A stretch of DNA of 64,000 nucleotides from CAXTEJ01 sp964243295 (lineage in GTDB: Bacteria > Actinomycetota > Actinomycetes > Actinomycetales > Angustibacteraceae), in assembly GCA_964243295.1 (NCBI GenBank), contig CAXTEJ010000009.1:25022-89021 (forward strand), read 5' to 3'. A program made the position numbers and the translations under genes. The notes beneath the pieces were generated by a model. That model did not search any database and was not told the origin of the DNA. It saw nothing but the letters and a program-made list of their open reading frames with translations. Below are positions 17,031 through 26,385 of this stretch, in pieces (positions within the stretch are counted from its first letter, which is position 1; each line of letters starts with the position of its first letter).

Positions 17031-17057
17031 GCCCCGACCGTAGGCCACCCACCCCCA

Positions 17058-17134
17058 CCCCACCGTGATCTTGCGATCCCGGCCCACCCGACCCCACCGT
17101 GATCTTGCGATCCCGGCCCACCCGACCCCACCGG
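17058..17134. repeat. Tandem 34-base repeat (2.3 copies) of an intergenic repeat family
   Basis: Two identical 34-base units at 17058-17091 and 17092-17125, each with the core CGTGATCTTGCGATCCCGGC, then a partial third unit at 17126-17134. The same core recurs four times at 61.74-62.03 kb. It lies just upstream of the acetyltransferase start, between it and the stop of the FHA-FtsK gene. The rest of 17135-17255 shows nothing recognisable. Confidence 0.85.
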
Positions 17135-17255
17135 CTGAGGGTGCGTCGGGTGCCAGTGGCGGCGTCGCGCAGCGCCGCGAGGGCGTGGGTCGTGCTCGTG
17201 CGCCACCGCTCGGACGACCCACCGATGCCCGGTCACGGGGGAAGGGGGACGCCGG

Positions 17256-20200
17256 TCAGCAGGCGACCTGCACCGGCGTCTGACGTCCCCGGACGACGAG
17301 CACGCCTCGCCCCGGGACGAGCCGGTCCGGCGGCTGCACCCGGACGCCGAGCACCTCGCCGTCCGCTGAGCCGGTGGGGCTCAGCAGCAGGCCGGTGCGA
17401 GCCGCTCGGACCGACGCCACGACCCCGCGGTAGCTGCCGACCAGGGCGGACGGCGTCCCGGCGAGCACGACCGCGGTGGTGCTGCGCCGGCGTACGAGCT
17501 CGTCGAGCAGGGCGTCGACAGGGCTGCCGGACAGCAGGTCGGCGTCGTCGACGAGCACGCACCCCGGCCCCGAGCGCAGCCGCGCGGCGAGCGTCGGGTC
17601 GTCCGGCCGCAGCGCCGGCCACGGTCCGTCGCCCAGCACCGAGTGCCGTGGGCAGATGCCGAGGACCTCAGCCCCGCCGGCGTGCAGCGCGCGGGCCATC
17701 GACAGCAGGGTCGTCGACCGCCCTGTGCCGGCCTCGCCGGCGACGACCACAGCCGGGTCGCGATGCAGGTCGAGCCCGACGGGAGTGGCGTCGTCGCCGC
17801 CGACGCCGACCAGCACCGACAGCTCAGCCAGCGACCCACGGTCACGTCGGCGCACCAGCTGGTCGAGGCTGGCGGTGGTGGGCAGCTCGGCGACCCGCAC
17901 CCGGTCGTGAGCCACGGTCGAGGGGGTGCCAGGCGCGACGTCACCCGGCCGGCCCGCCCACCGGGCTCGCGCAGCGGCGACGACGGCCGCGACGGCCTGC
18001 GGGACGTCGGCCTGCCCGACGACCGCGAGCTGCACAGCCGAGCCGTCGCTGACCCGGACCCCACGGCCGGGAGGAGCAGACGGCGAGGCCGAGGAGGACG
18101 CGACGCCGGCCAGCAGCAGGTCGGTCGGGTCGTTGACGCGCAGCAGCAGCCGCTCGCCCAGCACCGCGGTCAGCCGTGAGGCCAGCAGGGCCCGCCCCCC
18201 GGCCACGACCGCGCCGAGGCCGGCGCTCTGCCCGTCGCGCAGCAGCGACAGCAGGGCGTCCGAGCTGCGGCCGTGGTCGAGCTCGTCGAGCCCCTCGACC
18301 AGCGCGTCCCAGCCGTCGATCAGCAGCACCACCTGCGGCACCGGCTGCGGCGACGGCGTGAGGGCGAGCGCGCGGGCGCGCACCTGCTCGGTCAGCCGCT
18401 CGACCAGCCGTGCCACCAGTCGTGGCTGGTCGCGGGTGAGCGCGGTGCCGCAGTGCGGCAGGGACGCCAGCCCCCGCAACCCACCGCCAGCCGCGTCGAC
18501 GACGTGCAGCTGCAGCTCGTCCGGGGACGCGAGCTGCGACAGCCGTGCGGCCACGCCCAGCAGGGCGGTGGTGCGACCGCTGCGGGCCGGTCCGTGCACG
18601 CCGAGGTGCCCGTCGAACCCTGGGCGCCAGGCGAGCACGGGCTGCCGCTGCAAGGCGGGCAGGTCGACGAGCCCGAGCGCGACCTCGGCACCGGTGGACG
18701 ACGGCACGCCGTCGGCGGCCGCGACCCGGCGCAGGTCGGCGTCGGTCACCACCTCGGGCAGCGGAGGCAGCCACGCGGCGGGTGCCGCCTGCAGTCCTGA
18801 TTCGGCCGCGGCGCGTCGCACCGCCTCCACGACCGCCGCGAGGTCGTCCGACCCGTGAGCCTCGGGGACGGACGTCGGGATGTCACCGGCGGAGGCGGCG
18901 CCGGCCACGCGCACCGACACGACGCCAGGCCCGTCGGCGTCCGAGGTGCCGCTGACACGCGCGATCTGGACCGTGCGCAGACCACCAGAACCGCTGCGCC
19001 ACACCGCTCGCCCGGGAGCAGCGGGGTCGAGGCGTGCGGCGTCGGGTGCCTCGATGACGTCGTCGGAGTCGCTGCGGTCGCGCAGCCGCAGCGCGATGCG
19101 CAGGTTCACGTTCGCCTTGATGTCGGCGCTGACGATGCCGGCCGGCCGCTGCGTCGCGAGCACGAGGTGGACCCCGAGGCTGCGCCCGACCGCGGCGACC
19201 CGCACCAGCCCGGTGACGAAGGAGGGCAGCTCCTCGGCGAGGACCCGGAACTCGTCGATGACGACGACGAGCCTGGCGATGGCAGGCATCGTCGGGTCGT
19301 GACGGCGGCGCCGGTCGTAGGCGTCGAGGTCGTCGGCGCCCGCGTCGGCGAGGAGGCGCTCACGGCGGGTGAGCTCGGCGCCCAGCGACTGCAGGGCCCG
19401 CTCGGCGAGGGCCGCGTCGAGGTCGGTGACCACCCCGGACACGTGCGGCAGCCCCGCGCACGCCGCGAAGGCGGCACCGCCCTTGTAGTCGACGAGCACC
19501 ATCGACAGCTCGTCGGGCCGGTTGCCGACGGCCAGCGCGGCCACGAGGGTGCGCAGCAGCTCGGACTTGCCCGCCCCGGTCGTGCCCGCGACCAGCGCGT
19601 GCGGCCCGTCGGTGCGCAGGTCGAGGGTCGCGACCCCCTCCGCGTCGACACCCACCGGCGCGCACGTGGACGACGGCTGCTCGCGCCACTGCCGCAGCAC
19701 GTCCGCCGGGTCGGTGGCGTCACAGGCCAGGAGGTCGAGCAGCCGCACCGCCGACGGCAGGACGGTCCCGCCGTCGGGTGTGGCGTCGCGCAGCGGGGCG
19801 AGCGCGCGGGCGACCCGGTCGGCCCACCCGGCCCGGACGGCGTCCCACTGCAACCGCTGCTCGGGCTGCCCGTCCTGCTGCAGCAGGGCGCCCGGCTCCG
19901 CATGGTCGGTCTCCGAGACCGACAGCGTGGCGCCGCACTCACCGGGCAGGCCTGCGCGACGGTCGGCCAGGCAGATGGCGTGGATGCCCACCGCTGGGCC
20001 GCGAGACATCAGCTCGGCCATGCCCGGCACGCCGCGGAGCCGGCTCGCCCCCGCGAGTACCAGGACGGTGCGCGGGCCGCACCAGGCGGAGGCGTCGTGC
20101 CGCTGCTCGGCGCGCTCGGCCACCTGCTCGACGAGCCGGGCGACCACGTCCTGCACCTGCTTCGGCTCGTGGACGACGTCACCGGCCACGTGCGGGAGCC

Positions 20201-21497
20201 ACCGGGTCCACCGCCAGCTCGTGGCGTGGGAGTCGTTGCCGCACAGCACTATCAGCTGCAGCGTGCGAGGGCTGTGCCAGGCGGCGAGCTGGCACAGCAG
20301 GTGCCGCGTGACGCCCGCGACGGTCTCTGGAGGCCCGTGCAGCCCGAGGTGCCCGCATCCCGTGAGCGGCACGACGACCGGGGCGTCGGCCAGGAAGGCC
20401 GGCTGCTCGACCCCGTCGGCATCGGTCACGGTGACGTCCGCCGCGACGCGCCCGGTGCCGACCAGCAGGGCGAGCGCGTCGTCCGCGGCCGCCGGCCGCT
20501 CCCACAACCGCGCGGACGGCCGGGTCACCGCGCGCAGCAGCTCGGCCGCGTCGGGCGCGGCGGCTCGGCGCGCGGCGAGCTCGGCCACCAGCGCCTGGGC
20601 GAGGCGGGCGTCGACGTCGGCGTCCCGCTGGTCGTGCCGGCTCACGGCGTCGCGGTGGTCGCGGCGCCCGCGGGAGCGGTCGCTCACGGCGCTGGCGACC
20701 ATCATCACCGGGGTCATCAGGGCGAAGAGCAGGAAGGCCGGCTGCCGCAGCAGCAGCGCGATGGGGACGGCGACGAGGAGGGGCACCAGCATCGCGGCGA
20801 GCGGCCACCGGTGCCGGGTCGGCGCGGCGACCGCCGTCGGCCTGCGCAGCCGGACCTGGTGCGCCGCAGGCGCCGGACGGGGCGGGCAGTTGACCTCCAC
20901 CGTGCCCTCGCCGGTCACCCGGCAGGTCGCGCGGCGCACCGCCGGTGGCCTGACGACCAGCGTGCTCGCGCCCAGTCGCAGCCGCTGCCCGACGGTGACG
21001 GCAACGGACGACCCGGTCGACGTCACCGGCCGGCCGTCGAGCCGCGTGCCGTTGGCCGAACCCAGGTCGTGCAGCCGCAGGCCGTCCGGCCCGACATGCA
21101 GGACGGCGTGCCGGCGGCTCGCCTGCGGGTCGTCCAGCGTGAGGTCGCACCCGGGCGCGCGCCCGATCAGGTGCTGGCCCGGGCGCAGCGGGTGCACGCG
21201 CCCGCAGTCGGGACCGTGGGTGACGTGCAGCTCGAGCATGCCGCGCGGCGAGCGACCGCTCGCGGTGGCGCCCGCGAGGAGCAGGGCCCCGTCGAGCAGG
21301 GGCGGCTGCCCGAGCTCGGCGTCCGGCGCGAGGGGCTGACCGCCCACCTGCACGGGCGCGTCACCCCGGACGTCGGCCGCTGCCAGCACCTGCCCGCACA
21401 CCGCCGACCAGGGCGTGCCCATGGGCGCGGACACCTCGAGGTCGACGGGCGCGGCGGGCCGGCCGGCGTCGACGACGGTGCAGCGCAAGGAGGGCAT
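17256..21497 (-). CDS. FHA-domain FtsK/SpoIIIE ATPase (EssC/EccC-like)
   Basis: A 1413-residue membrane ATPase. Order: ubiquitin-like N-terminus (1-85), FHA domain (about 90-190, with LIGRAPGCDLTLDD and LHDLGSANGTRLDG), two TM helices (about 235-270), then three P-loop modules. The first has Walker A AGTTGAGKSE near 636 and Walker B ARLVVVIDEFRVLAEE; the second has GPARSGRTTALLG near 966 and VVLLIDGWDAL; the third has AGEAGTGRSTTLLS near 1252 and CVLVDDADLL. This is the layout of the type VII secretion motor EssC. No WXG100 substrate, EccB/D/E or mycosin gene is nearby, so it is an orphan and its substrate is unknown. Confidence 0.88.
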   Translation of the reverse strand: MPSLRCTVVDAGRPAAPVDLEVSAPMGTPWSAVCGQVLAAADVRGDAPVQVGGQPLAPDAELGQPPLLDGALLLAGATASGRSPRGMLELHVTHGPDCGRVHPLRPGQHLIGRAPGCDLTLDDPQASRRHAVLHVGPDGLRLHDLGSANGTRLDGRPVTSTGSSVAVTVGQRLRLGASTLVVRPPAVRRATCRVTGEGTVEVNCPPRPAPAAHQVRLRRPTAVAAPTRHRWPLAAMLVPLLVAVPIALLLRQPAFLLFALMTPVMMVASAVSDRSRGRRDHRDAVSRHDQRDADVDARLAQALVAELAARRAAAPDAAELLRAVTRPSARLWERPAAADDALALLVGTGRVAADVTVTDADGVEQPAFLADAPVVVPLTGCGHLGLHGPPETVAGVTRHLLCQLAAWHSPRTLQLIVLCGNDSHATSWRWTRWLPHVAGDVVHEPKQVQDVVARLVEQVAERAEQRHDASAWCGPRTVLVLAGASRLRGVPGMAELMSRGPAVGIHAICLADRRAGLPGECGATLSVSETDHAEPGALLQQDGQPEQRLQWDAVRAGWADRVARALAPLRDATPDGGTVLPSAVRLLDLLACDATDPADVLRQWREQPSSTCAPVGVDAEGVATLDLRTDGPHALVAGTTGAGKSELLRTLVAALAVGNRPDELSMVLVDYKGGAAFAACAGLPHVSGVVTDLDAALAERALQSLGAELTRRERLLADAGADDLDAYDRRRRHDPTMPAIARLVVVIDEFRVLAEELPSFVTGLVRVAAVGRSLGVHLVLATQRPAGIVSADIKANVNLRIALRLRDRSDSDDVIEAPDAARLDPAAPGRAVWRSGSGGLRTVQIARVSGTSDADGPGVVSVRVAGAASAGDIPTSVPEAHGSDDLAAVVEAVRRAAAESGLQAAPAAWLPPLPEVVTDADLRRVAAADGVPSSTGAEVALGLVDLPALQRQPVLAWRPGFDGHLGVHGPARSGRTTALLGVAARLSQLASPDELQLHVVDAAGGGLRGLASLPHCGTALTRDQPRLVARLVERLTEQVRARALALTPSPQPVPQVVLLIDGWDALVEGLDELDHGRSSDALLSLLRDGQSAGLGAVVAGGRALLASRLTAVLGERLLLRVNDPTDLLLAGVASSSASPSAPPGRGVRVSDGSAVQLAVVGQADVPQAVAAVVAAARARWAGRPGDVAPGTPSTVAHDRVRVAELPTTASLDQLVRRRDRGSLAELSVLVGVGGDDATPVGLDLHRDPAVVVAGEAGTGRSTTLLSMARALHAGGAEVLGICPRHSVLGDGPWPALRPDDPTLAARLRSGPGCVLVDDADLLSGSPVDALLDELVRRRSTTAVVLAGTPSALVGSYRGVVASVRAARTGLLLSPTGSADGEVLGVRVQPPDRLVPGRGVLVVRGRQTPVQVAC

Positions 21498-21604
21498 CCG
21501 ACGAGGGTGCCCGATCCGAGCCTGAGCCCGCTGTCGTCGTCCACAGGGGCTGGCGCACGGGAGGTCGGCGCCTCAGCCGAGCTGCACGAAGTGGTTGTGC
21601 TCGC

Positions 21605-22267
21605 TCAGGTCGCCGGTCGACCTCGCACCGCGGCCAGCACCGCGCGCATGTCGCCGCACACGGTGACGCCAGGCCCGGCCAGCTGATCGGCCGGCGTCAG
21701 GCCGGCGTAGCCGACGACCCGCATGCCGGCGGCTCGCGCAGCCTCGACCCCGCGCGCGCTGTCCTCGACGACGACGCATCGTGAGGGCTTGACCCCCATG
21801 CTGCTCGCCGCGTGCAGGTAGACGTCAGGGGCGGGCTTGCCGTGCGCGACGTCCTGCGAGCTGAAGAGGCGTCCGGCGAAGCGGTCCAGCAGGCCGGTGA
21901 CGCCGAGCGTCCGGCGCATCTTGTCGTGGCTGCTATTCGAGGCGACGCAGATGGCGACGCCGTCGGCCTGCAGCGCGTCCAGGACTGGGACGACCCCCGG
22001 GACGGGCGCGAGCTCCCGCGCGAACGCGGCGTCGTACAGCGGCTCCGTCGCCGCCTCGAACCCGTCGGGCAGCGGTCCGACCCGCCGCTCCACCTGCTCG
22101 CGGTAGTACGCGTCGGAGCAGCCGAGGAACCGGTCGAGCACCTCCTGCGGCGTCAGGTGCCAGCCGAGATTCGTGAGCACCTGCGCCCCGACGACGGCGC
22201 TGATGCGTTCGGTGTCGACGAGCACGCCATCGCAGTCGAAGACCACGAGGCCGCCGGGCTCGGTCAC
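21605..22267 (-). CDS. HAD-superfamily phosphatase (beta-phosphoglucomutase-like)
   Basis: A 220-residue haloacid-dehalogenase hydrolase that probably dephosphorylates or isomerises a sugar phosphate. Motif I is VVFDCDGVLVDTE (nucleophile Asp at about 10), motif II is CVASNSS, motif III Lys is in AHGKPAPDVYL and motif IV is CVVVEDSARGVEAARAAGM. The helical cap domain lies between motifs I and II. Its GTG start overlaps the permease stop codon by four bases (GTGA), so it belongs to the catabolic operon. A role in removing phosphate from a dead-end sugar phosphate or from glucose 6-phosphate is inference. Confidence 0.85.
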   Translation of the reverse strand: MTEPGGLVVFDCDGVLVDTERISAVVGAQVLTNLGWHLTPQEVLDRFLGCSDAYYREQVERRVGPLPDGFEAATEPLYDAAFARELAPVPGVVPVLDALQADGVAICVASNSSHDKMRRTLGVTGLLDRFAGRLFSSQDVAHGKPAPDVYLHAASSMGVKPSRCVVVEDSARGVEAARAAGMRVVGYAGLTPADQLAGPGVTVCGDMRAVLAAVRGRPAT

Positions 22268-23163
22268 TTCCCGATGCCGTCGGCGAGACCGCGGAGGAAC
22301 TGGCGCTGACCGATGAGGAAGAGGACGAGCATGGGGAGCGCAGCCATCGTCAGGCCGGCGAACTGCACCGGCCAGTTGGTGAGCAGCCGGCTCTGCATGT
22401 CCATCAGCCCGACCGGGAGGGTCTTGAGGTCGGTGTCGCTGAGGAACACCAGTGCGAAGACGAACTCGTTCCAGGCGAACAGCGCCTGCAGCAGAGCGGC
22501 CGACACCAGGATCGGCCGGCACATCGGCAGGATGACCTGCCAGAAGATCTGCGCCCGCGAGGCGCCGTCGATGAGCGCCGCCTCGTCGACGTCCGGTGGC
22601 AAGTCGACCATGTAGGCACGGATCAGGAACGTCGTGAAGGGGATGCGGAACGCCGTGTAGAGGACGATCAGCGCCCAGTGCGTGTTGTAGATGTGCAGCT
22701 GCTGCAGCAGGCCGAACAGCGGCACCAGCGCCACGGTCGGGGCCAGCATCAGCCCACCGAGGAGGAGCAGCAGGATCGGTCCACCGAAGGGGATCTTGAG
22801 CCGCACGAGCGCGTACGCCGCCCAGGCGCTGAACAGCGTCGTCGTGAGGATCGAGGTGGACGTCACGATGACGCTGTTGGTGAAGAACCTGACGACGCCG
22901 GCGTTGCCCGCATCGACGAAGTTGTGCCACCGCAGCTCGCTCGGCAACCCGAATGGCTGCCCGAACACCTCGGCGTTGTCCTTGAAGCTGCTGAACACCA
23001 TCCACAGCAACGGATAGACCACCAGCAGCGCGAGGACGCCGAGCGCCGCGAAGGTGAAGAGGCGCCCGATGGTCGCGAGCACGGGCGGACGACGTCGCGC
23101 CGATCGCGGGGGGACGCCCGCCACGCGAGCGGGCCGCAGGACGACGGCTCGGTCGGTGGTCAC
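22264..23163 (-). CDS. ABC sugar transporter permease (MalG type)
   Basis: A 299-residue inner-membrane permease with six TM segments and the EAA loop DEAALIDGASRAQIFWQVIL (about residues 197-216), followed by PMCRPILVSAALLQALFAWN. It pairs with the upstream permease to form the translocation channel for a sugar or sugar-amine. The GTG start overlaps the previous gene's stop by four bases (GTGA), and the end overlaps the HAD gene. No ATPase gene accompanies the pair; sugar importers of this type often share an MsiK/MsmX-type ATPase encoded elsewhere. Confidence 0.9.
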   Translation of the reverse strand: MTTDRAVVLRPARVAGVPPRSARRRPPVLATIGRLFTFAALGVLALLVVYPLLWMVFSSFKDNAEVFGQPFGLPSELRWHNFVDAGNAGVVRFFTNSVIVTSTSILTTTLFSAWAAYALVRLKIPFGGPILLLLLGGLMLAPTVALVPLFGLLQQLHIYNTHWALIVLYTAFRIPFTTFLIRAYMVDLPPDVDEAALIDGASRAQIFWQVILPMCRPILVSAALLQALFAWNEFVFALVFLSDTDLKTLPVGLMDMQSRLLTNWPVQFAGLTMAALPMLVLFLIGQRQFLRGLADGIGK

Positions 23164-24047
23164 CACTGGACCCTCCGGCGGCGGGTCACCATGATCTGGA
23201 TGGCCGAGATCGCGAACGTGATCACGAAGATGACGGTGGCGATGGCCGACGCGTAGCCCATGTTGTCCGCCAGGAAAGCGTTGTAGTACAGCCACGTGCC
23301 CAGTACGTGGCTGCTGTTCGACGGTCCGCCGCCTGTCATCACCATGACCTCGTTGAAGACCAGGAAGGCGCCCGAGATCGTGAGGATGACGACGAGCGTG
23401 GTCATCTCGCGCAGCAGGGGGACGGTGATGGAGAAGAACGTCCGCAGGTGGCCCGACCCGTCCACCTTGGCGGCCTCGTACAGCTCGCGCGGGACGCGCT
23501 GGATGGCGACGACGAACAGCACAGCGGTGTAGCCGATCGACTGCCACTGGCTCATCGCGATGATGCCCCAGATGGAGGTGCTCGGCTCCCCGAGCCAGTC
23601 CTGGGTGAGCGAGCCCAGGCCTACGGCGCTGAGTCCTCGGTTGAGCAGGCCGATCTGGGGGTTGTAGACGAACGAGAACAAGATGCCGGCGACCGTGATG
23701 GAGATGGTGGCGGGGATGAAGTAGATCGTGCGCAGCAACCCGCGCAGCCGCTGGTGCACCACCTCTTCCAGCACCGCCGCCAGCACGAGCGCCAGGCCAA
23801 CCTGGAAGACCAGCGACACGACGGCGTAGAGCACGTTGTTCCACAACGAGTGCCAGAACACGGGGTCGTGCACTGCGGTGCTGTAGTTGTCGAGCCCGAC
23901 GAAGGCGGGCGCCGATGAGAACGCGCTCCAGGAGAACAGGCTCAACCGCACGTTGTCGGCGATGGGGTAGTACACGAACACGACCAGCAGTGCCAGGGCG
24001 GGCAGCACCCACACCACGTTCCGCCAGCGCTCGAGGCTTCTGCTCAC
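23160..24047 (-). CDS. ABC sugar transporter permease (MalF type)
   Basis: A 295-residue permease with six TM helices. The EAA motif reads ELYEAAKVDGSGHLRTFFSI (about residues 188-207), then TVPLLREMTTLVVILT. The first helix (VVWVLPALALLVVFVYYPIA) and the periplasmic segment with FVGLDNYSTAV are typical of MalF/UgpA-like subunits. The start at 24047 is preceded by an excellent AGGAGGTC. It lies 75 bases downstream of the binding-protein gene. Confidence 0.9.
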   Translation of the reverse strand: MSRSLERWRNVVWVLPALALLVVFVYYPIADNVRLSLFSWSAFSSAPAFVGLDNYSTAVHDPVFWHSLWNNVLYAVVSLVFQVGLALVLAAVLEEVVHQRLRGLLRTIYFIPATISITVAGILFSFVYNPQIGLLNRGLSAVGLGSLTQDWLGEPSTSIWGIIAMSQWQSIGYTAVLFVVAIQRVPRELYEAAKVDGSGHLRTFFSITVPLLREMTTLVVILTISGAFLVFNEVMVMTGGGPSNSSHVLGTWLYYNAFLADNMGYASAIATVIFVITFAISAIQIMVTRRRRVQW

Positions 24048-24122
24048 GAGGACCTCCTGCTCGTTGCCATGCGGTGGACACCGTCCCTGCCCGGCCGCGT
24101 CGACTGGGTGGCGCAGCTGCGG

Positions 24123-25469
24123 TCAGCTCTGCTCGCGCACCTTCGCGGCCGCCTTCTGGACGGCCTTCACCACCTGGTCGGGGGTCTGTGAGCCGTTGGC
24201 GATGCCTTCGGCTCCGGCGAGGAAGGCGTTTGCGACGTCGGCGTTCGTCACGGTGTCGAGCCAGATCGAGTAGGTGCTGGCCTTCGCCATGTCGTCGAGC
24301 GCCTTGCGCTGCTGCGGGACGGAGTTCGCCTCGGTCGCGGAGCCCTGGATGGGGCTGGGGTATCCGATCTGCTCGGTCATCTTCTTGGCGTTGGTCGGCG
24401 TGGTCATGAACTTGAGGAAGTCGACCGCCACAGCGGCGTTCTTGCTGCCCCTGTTGACCATGAAGCCGTCCGGCGCACCCGTCAAGGCGTTCTTGTCGCC
24501 CGCGGCGTCGGAGGGCGCGGGCAGCCGGAAGAAGTCCCAGTTGTCGGCCACGTTCTTCGTCGCGCCTCCCTCGGTGGTGATCGCCGGGAACTCCAGCAGC
24601 TCGAGGTAGTGCATGGCGGCCTTGCCGCTCAGGAAGTTTGCCTGCGCGCCCTCGTGGGCCAGACCGTTGACGGACGGGTTGCTGCACTGCTGAACCAGCT
24701 GCTGGAACTGGGTGAGCGCCTTGGCGTACCCGGGATCCGTGAACTGCCCGCTGCTCGGGTCGTAGTCCTTGGCCAGGGTCGCCGGCGGGACGTCGTAGCT
24801 GTTGAGCTGGGTCAGGTAGTGGATCGCGGGCCACCCGTACTGGTTGCCGAAGGCAATCGGCGTGTAGCCGGCCGCCTTGAGCTTGCCGCACGAGGTGAGC
24901 AGGTCCTCGAACGTGGCCGGCGGGCCGGACAGCCCCGCCTTCGTGAAGGCGATCTCGTTGTAGACCATGTACTTCGCATCCAGGTCGATCGGGACGCCGT
25001 AGTTCTTGCCCTGGTACTCGAAGGCCTTCAGCGCGGCCGGCGAGAAGCTCCCACCCCAGGGGGTGGACGAACCGACGGCGCTGGTGAGGTCGGTCGCCAG
25101 CCCGCCGCGGATGAACTTGTTGGCGAAGTCGCCGGCCCACGAGAAGTAGATGTCCGGCAGGTTCTTCGACGCCGACAGCACCCGGATCTTGTCCTTGTAG
25201 GGCTGGTCGCCCACCTGCTGCAGGTCGATCTTCACCTTCGGGTTCGCGGCCTGGTACTCCTTGGCCATGTCGACGAAGAAGGGTGCGTACTTGGGGTCCG
25301 CGAACTTGGTCAGGATGCTCACCGTGCCGGTCTTGCTGGCGGGGCTCGCGAGGTCGGCAGGCTTGCTCGCGGACGACGAGCTGCCGGTGCCCGGTGTGCC
25401 GCAGGCGGCCACCAGGGCGAGGGTGGCCGCGAGGCTGAGCACGGCGCTGGTCGGGGTGCTGCGCTTCAT
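24123..25469 (-). CDS. Extracellular solute-binding lipoprotein (family 1)
   Basis: The substrate receptor of the importer, 448 residues. It starts MKRSTPTSAVLSLAATLALV with lipobox LVAAC-G, so Cys 23 should be lipidated and anchored outside the membrane. The mature protein has the family-1 pattern: AKEYQAANPKVKID, LPDIYFSWAGDFANKF, a hinge with YGVPIDLDAKYMVYNE, and a C-terminal helical lobe. Two further in-frame codons upstream are less likely starts. In the B. subtilis frl operon the equivalent is FrlO. Ligand is inferred from neighbouring enzymes to be a fructosamine-like compound. Confidence 0.88.
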   Translation of the reverse strand: MKRSTPTSAVLSLAATLALVAACGTPGTGSSSSASKPADLASPASKTGTVSILTKFADPKYAPFFVDMAKEYQAANPKVKIDLQQVGDQPYKDKIRVLSASKNLPDIYFSWAGDFANKFIRGGLATDLTSAVGSSTPWGGSFSPAALKAFEYQGKNYGVPIDLDAKYMVYNEIAFTKAGLSGPPATFEDLLTSCGKLKAAGYTPIAFGNQYGWPAIHYLTQLNSYDVPPATLAKDYDPSSGQFTDPGYAKALTQFQQLVQQCSNPSVNGLAHEGAQANFLSGKAAMHYLELLEFPAITTEGGATKNVADNWDFFRLPAPSDAAGDKNALTGAPDGFMVNRGSKNAAVAVDFLKFMTTPTNAKKMTEQIGYPSPIQGSATEANSVPQQRKALDDMAKASTYSIWLDTVTNADVANAFLAGAEGIANGSQTPDQVVKAVQKAAAKVREQS

Positions 25470-25526
25470 GGTGTCGTCCAATCTGCAGGGGTGTGACTGC
25501 CGAGTCACGGCGAGGTCACTGCGAGG

Positions 25527-26378
25527 TCACTGAGCTGTCAGGGAGATGCCGGTGGGCGTCAGGGTGGTCTCATGGCCGAAGGCGCCGTGCTCGGCGCAGC
25601 TGCGGGTGGCGTAGGCGGTGGCTTCGCCCAGGACAGTGCCGACGTCCTCGTGTCGGGCCAGGCCGACGAGCAGCCGCGCGATCAAGGCGTCGCCGGCGCC
25701 CAGGGTGTCGACGACGTCCCCGGGAGGCGCCGGCTGATGGATCAGCGACTCCTCGAGGACCAGGGCCCCCCCGGACCCCATGGTCACGACGGCGGTCTGC
25801 GGCCCGAGCTCGCGCAGCAGCTCCACCTGTCGTCGGGCTCGCGACATGTCGCCGTCCGGCGCCGACCAGATGGCGACGGTCGCGTGAGGAGCATGCTGCT
25901 GCACGTAGTCCCACGGCCGTTCGGAGAAGTCGAACGAGAGCTGGCGCGTAGCCCGTCGCAGCAGCGGCAGCTGCTCCTCGAGGTTCGAGCACTCGCCGGT
26001 GTGCACGACGTCGTACGTCGACGCCGCGCGCAGGTCGTCGGCGGTGAGCCGGAAGACCGAGACGCCGACGTCGCCCGCGACGAACACGCGGTTGCCGTCG
26101 ACGACGTGCACGACGGCCGCGGCGTTGGGGCCGTCGACGACCCGGCTGCGTCCGGTGTCGACGCCTTCGGCGCGCAGCGCCTCCAGGACGACGTCACCGG
26201 CGTGGTCGGTGCCGACGGCGCCGAGGTAGGCGGCGTCCGCCCCGAGACGCCTCGCGTGCACGGCGACGTTGACGGCGTTGCCGCCGGGGTACATGACGCC
26301 CTGCTGGGGGTACTGGTCGACCACGTTGTCGCCGACGGCCAGCAGGCGCACCGCAGCGGGATGGTGAGGCATGCTCAT
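25527..26378 (-). CDS. PfkB-family sugar-amine kinase, FrlD-like
   Basis: A 283-residue ribokinase-fold kinase. The N-terminal strand and turn (LLAVGDNVVDQYPQ, residues 12-25) and YPGGNAVNVAVH (30-41) are the same as in E. coli fructoselysine 6-kinase FrlD (GDNCVDIYPQ, SGGNAVNVAVY). The catalytic GAGD loop is at 227-230 with Asp 230 as base, and FDFSERPWD matches FrlD's FDFSDKWD. It would phosphorylate a fructosamine at C6 for the SIS deglycases encoded upstream. The ATG at 26378 is 8 bases after the SIS-gene stop, and GAGGG overlaps that stop, showing coupling. Confidence 0.82.
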   Translation of the reverse strand: MSMPHHPAAVRLLAVGDNVVDQYPQQGVMYPGGNAVNVAVHARRLGADAAYLGAVGTDHAGDVVLEALRAEGVDTGRSRVVDGPNAAAVVHVVDGNRVFVAGDVGVSVFRLTADDLRAASTYDVVHTGECSNLEEQLPLLRRATRQLSFDFSERPWDYVQQHAPHATVAIWSAPDGDMSRARRQVELLRELGPQTAVVTMGSGGALVLEESLIHQPAPPGDVVDTLGAGDALIARLLVGLARHEDVGTVLGEATAYATRSCAEHGAFGHETTLTPTGISLTAQ

Positions 26379-26385
26379 GGCGCCC

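Noticed and set aside
18855..21686. 943-codon plus-strand frame over the FHA-FtsK gene
   Set aside because: Shadow of the minus-strand gene, which has three P-loops and an FHA domain.
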